Assembly (NCBI RefSeq): GCF_008831285.2
Contig: NC_045149.1
Coordinates: 10,816,417 to 10,880,416 of the forward strand
DNA length: 64,000 nucleotides
Reading direction: 5' to 3'
Origin: Nymphaea colorata
Taxonomy: Eukaryota; Streptophyta; Magnoliopsida; Nymphaeales; Nymphaeaceae
Shown here: positions 59,006 to 64,000 of the stretch, one piece after another
Layout of the letters: the number at the start of each line of letters is the position of its first letter
Position numbering within the stretch: position 1 is the stretch's first letter
Position numbers and translations under genes: made by a program
The notes under the pieces: model-generated
Seen by the model: only the letters and a program-made list of their open reading frames with translations
Told to the model about the DNA's origin: nothing
Database searches by the model: none

Positions 59006-59400
59006 GTATTTTAAAGTCACCCAACCATCTAACTAGAGTAGTCTGATCCAATATGATGGTCAGTCAAGAACAAAATAAACAAAAAAAGGTGACCGGTATT
59101 TTCGTTAATTTAATATTAGTTTACACTTTTTTTTTCTCTTTGTTACCAGACCTCTTAAATTTATTTTAGAATTTTTTTAAAACAAAATCTGATGCACACA
59201 ATGTGTATATAGACACAAATTGTACATAAATCAAGTTTTAGTTCAACTTACTTCTCTAAAAAAATTGACCTTTTGTTCTATCAATATTTTGATGTTAAAG
59301 AGCCATTTATTTTTTTATTATAAAAAACATTATTAAAGTAAAAAAAAAGAAACTAGCTTAATATACTTCCCAATTCACTCTTAAAACCATATATATAATG
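58740..59400. repeat. Further copies of the AT-rich repeat family, around (AT)n at 58923-59001
   Basis: The block TTTATAAAACTATGTTGATA...AAAATGTTGATGCTATGAGAG (58805-58900) matches 50757-50850 (CATCAAACTATTTTGATA...AAAATGTTGATGCTATAGAGG). A shorter relative is at 59280-59340. The (AT)n tract here is about 79 bp. Confidence 0.7.
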
Positions 59401-59485
59401 TCAGATTGTAGAAAAAGTAGTTTAATAATTAATTTTAATAGGTCTCATTTTGTCCATTACCCAAGCGATCTGGTTTTTGCTAACT

Positions 59486-59486
<1 letters not shown>

Positions 59487-59540
<54 letters not shown>
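59487..59540. repeat. (CT)n(AT)n compound microsatellite
   Basis: A CT run to about 59515 passes directly into a TA run. The same compound pattern occurs at 51026-51077. Confidence 0.95.
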
Positions 59541-59541
<1 letters not shown>

Positions 59542-60721
59542 ACAGTCTTTACTGCTAGCGGTATTTAAGGAAAGGAGGGAATGGTTACGTACGACGATAT
59601 ATACATTATTAGTCTATGAGACACAATAGGAAGGTAGTCTAAACTCCATTTCCAGCCTATAGAAGTACCGTTAAGCAAAAACAATGAGCTAGGCATGCTT
59701 AATTACCTAATATGATATGGACATCACCTGTTACATAGAAACCAAGACCGGTAGTTCCAGCCCTAATATTTCAATATTCGTTGTCAAGCTCCTTATAGAA
59801 TCCATATTACAACTTGACATTTCATAGTCCACGGAAATTTTTTCCTTCTCTAATTTGATATACTGTCCAAAACTGGCCTATCGAAATATTGGATGCTAAT
59901 AAGTCAAATAGACGAGCCAAAGTTAGTTGGCCAATGGAACCTTGACGAATTCCTTAATGTATCAAGTGATTTTTTTCTGGGCTTAAGAAAGTTCAAAACT
60001 TAATTATCATAACCCCAAAAATTACATTCATTGGTAGAATGAACAATAGAAAATTACATTGACGCCCGATTTGAAGACGTACAATTAGCAGGGAACTAAA
60101 AGGATCATAGGCGTCCTTCCTACTTCACTTATTATACTTTACAAAGTACTGATTATGAAGCAGTTTTGGACTCCAGAAGCAGGAGGAAGGGCTGCGGCCT
60201 CTCACTGGCAGTGGGTTCCCTGCCAGTACATTGGATTATGCAAAAAAGTTTTTCAACAATAAAAAATAAATACTAGCCGAAAGGCGTGAACAATATTTTG
60301 AGGGTTCAGTTGTCTATATATTTTGGAGGACCAGTCGTCCGTTAATAAGGGCTGAGCTAAGAGACGGAAGGGGCCATGGCCCTCCCTCAAATTTTCAAAA
60401 AAAACAAATGTACTTGCACCAAATTTTTATTGGACCCCTATAAAAATTTTGAATAATTATATTTTGACTGTTGTTAAAATTTTAAAGTTATAGTTTAGCC
60501 CCCAATGCAAAATTTCTAGGTCTGCTCCAATCCATCGGGAACTCAAAGACTCCATGGCTAAGATGTCCGTCCCCCACCAACCCCCGCCCCCCAAGAGTTT
60601 CATGAAATTCAATCATGGAATAGTTTCAATGACTTTTTTCTTGCCCTCCAGTGCGCTCTACCTTTAGACTATAAAAAGGTCCCAAAGCATGCTCCGTAGA
60701 AATTCAGGAGGTGAGCACAGA
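59541..60721. other. Intergenic stretch, nothing recognised
   Basis: No gene, repeat end or long frame was found. Confidence 0.45.
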
Positions 60722-60967
60722 TTCGGTCGCCTTGAGTTGCCTACCGATTATTGATGTGTTCTAATTATTTTATATTTATTAACTAGAGATGTAAGTCATG
60801 AACTTTTTATCAAATATGTAATATTTCATATCTCCCCTGAGCTTTTCGGTCGCCTTGAGTTGCCTACCGATTATTGATGTGTTCTAATTATTTTATATTT
60901 ATTAACTAGAGATGTAAGTCATGAACTTTTTATCAAATATGTAATATTTCATATCTCCCCTGAGCTT
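60722..60967. repeat. Perfect 123-bp tandem duplication
   Basis: 60722-60844 is repeated immediately as 60845-60967 with no difference seen on reading. The unit begins TTCGGTCGCC and ends CCCTGAGCTT. Identity implies a recent event or an assembly artefact. Confidence 0.95.
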
Positions 60968-61773
60968 CATTTATTTTTCCTTTCTTTCCTGCTTCATAAT
61001 GTACTTTGTAAAGCAATTTTTTTTTTGTTACGGAAATGTGGCTAGTACAGATCAAGTAGTTCATTAAAGCTAATCAACTGAAGTTGCTTGACCCTGATTC
61101 TTTAGGAATAACAATTGATATTTTAAATACATAAACTAGATTTGACCGTATAAATGGCTGTCAAATGGCGCCAGTCTAACTATAATTCACCAAACGAAAC
61201 ATGGTTTAAAATATATCAATAGAGTTGGCAATCAATTGTGCAACAATATCTTGATTATTTTGGATTTTGGTCAACAATGGTTTTATAAGAAACTTAGCGA
61301 AAATTTTGGTAATTCTTTTTTATTGTTTTTCATAAAGTAGGTTCATTTGGGAGGCCTAAATTGCGGAAAGGAAAGCATGTATATAGCGGTGATAATGTGC
61401 AGAGAGCGCACCGCTAAACATCTGTAGCAGTTAAGTTCGAACGCCTTTTTTCTTTCTTACGAGACAAAGACATTTGTCTTCGGTGGTATTTTGTCTAGCG
61501 TTTGGAGAGTGTCACTCCTTCTGAAGAACATAGTGTCCTTAGAACAATGTGTAACTGATGCCAAACGCCTCTTAGAGTACATCCAATGACCTCAAGGGCC
61601 CAAGATGGAACCCTTAGGCCATGGTTATTTCATGTGGCTGAACATGCGGTCAAATGAAACCAAAAACATAGTTGATTGTGTGCAGGAACTAAGTGGGTGA
61701 TGTTATTTAAAGCTATTCATATGTTGGAGTGCGTGGAGCTTAATCTGTATGTAATAGGCTTCCCCAAAACGTA
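60968..61773. other. Intergenic, or upstream part of a CACTA element
   Basis: No terminal CACTA motif was found upstream, so the element's 5' end is either lost or so diverged that I cannot see it. Confidence 0.35.
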
Positions 61774-61901
61774 GGTGACCTATACACTATGTGACTTTTG
61801 CAATTTTATGTTTTTGCCTTGTATTTTCGATGTTTTTGAAGGGGATAGTTTTTTTGTTTGTATTCTCAATGTTTTTGAGATAGTAAAAAATCCTTTGTGC
61901 C

Positions 61902-62195
61902 GTGGATGTAGAAGAACTTTGTCCCTTATCAAAGCTATATTTCATTTTTTTATTAGTTCACATAAAATGCATGTATGGATGGAGCAACAAATTATTCAAT
62001 AAGCTATTAAAATTATTACATGAATCATTTTCCAAGAGTGTACAGATGCCAAAGTCATTTTGTGAGGCAAAGAAAGTTGTTGCAAAATTGGCTATGACTT
62101 ATGATAAGATAGATGCATGTCACCAGAATTGCATGCTATTTTGGAAGGAATCTTCTAAGAAAGAACAATGTGATATTTGTGGTGCTTCAAGATGA
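61902..62195 (+). pseudogene. CACTA (En/Spm) TNP2-type transposase fragment
   Basis: One open frame encodes GWSNKLFNKLLKLLHESFS, then PKSFCEAKKVVAKLAMTYDK, IDACHQNCMLFWKE and CDICGASR before a TGA at 62193. This matches the conserved N-terminal region of plant CACTA transposases (pattern ...EAKK..., KIDAC.NDCMLYWKE..., C..CG.SRW). The frame lacks the beginning and all of the catalytic region, so it is a remnant. The transposase would cut at CACTA ends. The element's 3' end is at 63649. Confidence 0.85.
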
Positions 62196-62620
62196 AGAGG
62201 TGCAGATGAAATGAATAATGCTACAAGTGCAAACTCCAGCAAAACTCAAAATATGCTACATGGATAGCTTTTGCTATTTTACCTTTGATCAAGTATGCTG
62301 TTCTTTTCATCTACCTATTTTGATAAAAGTCATCGTTCACTATTTTCAAATTCTATGTTGAGTTTATCCACTTGAACCCACCTTCTGGTATTGAACAGAA
62401 AGGCAGTGAGCCAATGACTTGCCACAGTCATTTGATATTTAATATAATCTGCCTTTGATGCTTATTGGTGTTTTTGTGTCTATAAGATGGGATTTTATTA
62501 TTATGTTCTCTGATGTTTCAATTTTAGCTATTTTCTTTGCAGCTACTTGCAATCCATATAGCTATTATTGAGAAGATTCAACATCTAAATGTCTTATCTT
62601 TTCTTTAATTTTCTTGCCAG

Positions 62621-62782
62621 GAGTGTTTCGCTGATCCAAAGTCTTTGGTGAATAAGCTCCATGCAAGTGGCTTCAAAGCAATCTGGATCCTTAATCCTAG
62701 CATTAAATTTGAGAGCTGAGATGGATATTTAATTGAGATTTCTGATGCTCAGGAAGACCATGCTTTGGCTGTGAACGTCTAG
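62621..62782 (+). pseudogene. GH31 alpha-glucosidase-like exon fragment
   Basis: After a good acceptor (TTCTTGCCAG|GAG at 62620), the frame reads ECFADPKSLVNKLHASGFKA, then IWILNPSIKFES, a TGA, and DGYLIEISDAQED to a TAG at 62780-62782. It matches the FPDPK.LV..LH..GFKAIWMLDPGIK..EGY block of plant glycoside hydrolase family 31, which lies ahead of the catalytic aspartate. Family knowledge supports the call; the two stops show it is not functional. It lies between the CACTA transposase remnant and the element's 3' end, so it was probably carried by the transposon. The rest of the gene is not seen. Confidence 0.75.
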
Positions 62783-63299
62783 CTCCAAGAGTAGCAGCTT
62801 TAAGCATTGAATTGTGTCCAAGAAATTTTAGCGAAGGATATTTCTAGAAGATTTATTTTGTCTTCCTACGCTCGTGACTTAGTCTAATGCAGAACTCATC
62901 TCCACACCTCAGGCATGTGCTTCACCTTTGAAACTGTGATGTATACTACATATTGAACTTGGTTGTTGTTAACTCAAGTTGGTTCGTGTTCATTGGTACC
63001 TTTTTGTTTAAAGAAACCTTGGCATTGATGGACATCGTCTGAACTCCATGTGTTTGTTGGTGTTAGCTCATAGGAAAGGTAACTTTGTAACAGACAAATT
63101 TCTATTGGATCATGTTATGAAGTTTTTTTGCGAGACAAGGGACTATAGGCCTTCAATGTTTCCCAAGCAATTGCTTTTTTTTTCTTGCTCATTTTCATTG
63201 AAGGTCTATTATTTTGTTTGAGGACTTGCTTATTATTTCAACCAATGTTGTAAATATTGGTTTTTGTTTTGTAGGGGTGAGGGGACAACAATCAGCAGC

Positions 63300-63649
63300 A
63301 CAAATAGTGCACTACTAATAGTAAAAAATATAATAGCACAAAACTTTCTTTACTAATTGATTGAGTAGTCGGTCTGCTAAAGATAACTTTCGTGGTGAAA
63401 CTACGATCTTCAGTAATGAATTAAAACATAACTAAATATTTATTAATGACAAGAAAAATTGTGCTACAATTGCTAAACAACGATGAAAATTTTACGTTAC
63501 AAATAATCAGCAATGATGCATATCTTTTTTGTTACTTTTTCTTTCAGTGATGGTGCCTACAGTCACAACTTAGTGACGCATCGTTTGTGTCATTCAACCA
63601 TTTTAGTGGCTCAAATTTTGTGCCACTAAATTAGATGACTGTTGTAGTG
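63300..63649 (+). mobile_element. 3' end of a CACTA transposon
   Basis: The segment ends GATGACTGTTGTAGTG at 63634-63649, the inverted form of CACTACAACAGTCATC, a typical CACTA terminus. Before it lie subterminal repeats TAGTGACGCAT, TGTGTCA, TAGTGGCTCAA and TGTGCCACTAA at about 63570-63630, the pattern of plant En/Spm ends. The 3-bp target duplication cannot be confirmed because the other end was not found. Confidence 0.75.
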
Positions 63650-64000
63650 CTTCTTCTTCGCATCTCTAATCCTCCTTTGTTGTGAAGGACAAATTGGTCC
63701 ATTGTTTATTTCAAGTAGAAGGTAAATTCAAAAAATTACCAAGCAGATATTTCCTCAAGCTCCTCTACTCACACGCAGCTTGCAGTCCACCATACAGAAG
63801 AAAGTTCTGAACGATTGTGTATATTGCATCCTAACAGAAACCATTCATTAAGTGATTGTAATGGATTTATTATGTAAAGAAGTATATATATAGTAGAATG
63901 GAAACCCTACTGATTGAGACTTTTCTCATTGATTCTCTTTGTTTTCTCTTAGTGCATCTACTTTGCTTCACTGTCAAAGCTATCTCCTCCTTGCTTGATA
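63650..64000. other. Intergenic edge, possible LTR start
   Basis: From about 63830 the text (CATTCATTAAGTGATTGTAATGG, then ATATATATAGTAGAATGG and TCTCTTTGTTTTCTC) resembles a plant copia LTR, but no primer site or boundary is seen before the window ends. Confidence 0.2.

Overview
The window reads as nuclear DNA of a flowering plant. Evidence: GT-AG introns, a protein with a chloroplast-targeting-type N-terminus, many Ty1/copia LTR retrotransposons primed by initiator tRNA-Met, a CACTA transposon remnant, and long (AT)n tracts. The species cannot be told from the sequence. Genes are sparse. I find one large apparently intact gene (a transketolase), one apparently intact small secreted-peptide gene, a decayed paralogue of that peptide, and several exon-like fragments. 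Most of the rest is transposon-derived or AT-rich repeat.

Layout. 0.2-1.4 kb: a short cysteine-rich secreted-peptide gene, possibly with a 5'UTR intron. 3.2-8.2 kb: a decayed + strand copia element split by about 2 kb of unrelated, exon-like sequence. 8.45-8.95 kb: a pseudogene copy of the peptide gene. Its 3' flank is cut by a complete but dead copia element (9015-16388, 5-bp target duplication TGGTG) and resumes at 16394. 17.26-29.13 kb: a transketolase gene on the minus strand. Seven exons join in frame to a 774-residue protein with all the recognisable catalytic motifs. Its introns hold a complete minus-strand copia element (20280-24795, target duplication CTCCC), a diverged minisatellite (18.6-19.0 kb) and a solo LTR (27949-28323, target duplication CACTC) of the same family as the 9-16 kb element.

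30.8-34.3 kb: a decayed + strand copia body. 36578-42289 and 43244-48125: two more complete, dead minus-strand copia elements of different families. The second is bracketed by a direct duplication of about 150 bp of an unidentified coding exon, far longer than a normal copia target duplication. 48.7-53.0 and 58.6-59.5 kb: a tandem/dispersed family of AT-rich repeats with long (AT)n cores. 60.7 kb: a perfect 123-bp tandem duplication. 61.9-63.65 kb: the 3' part of a CACTA transposon carrying a TNP2-type transposase remnant and, apparently captured, one exon of a GH31 alpha-glucosidase-like gene.

The transketolase would act in the Calvin cycle/pentose phosphate pathway, probably in the plastid. 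The peptide genes have no functional link to it that the sequence shows. No convincing tRNA, rRNA or CRISPR locus was seen. All coordinates of exons and LTR ends were placed by reading the sequence; no alignment program was run.
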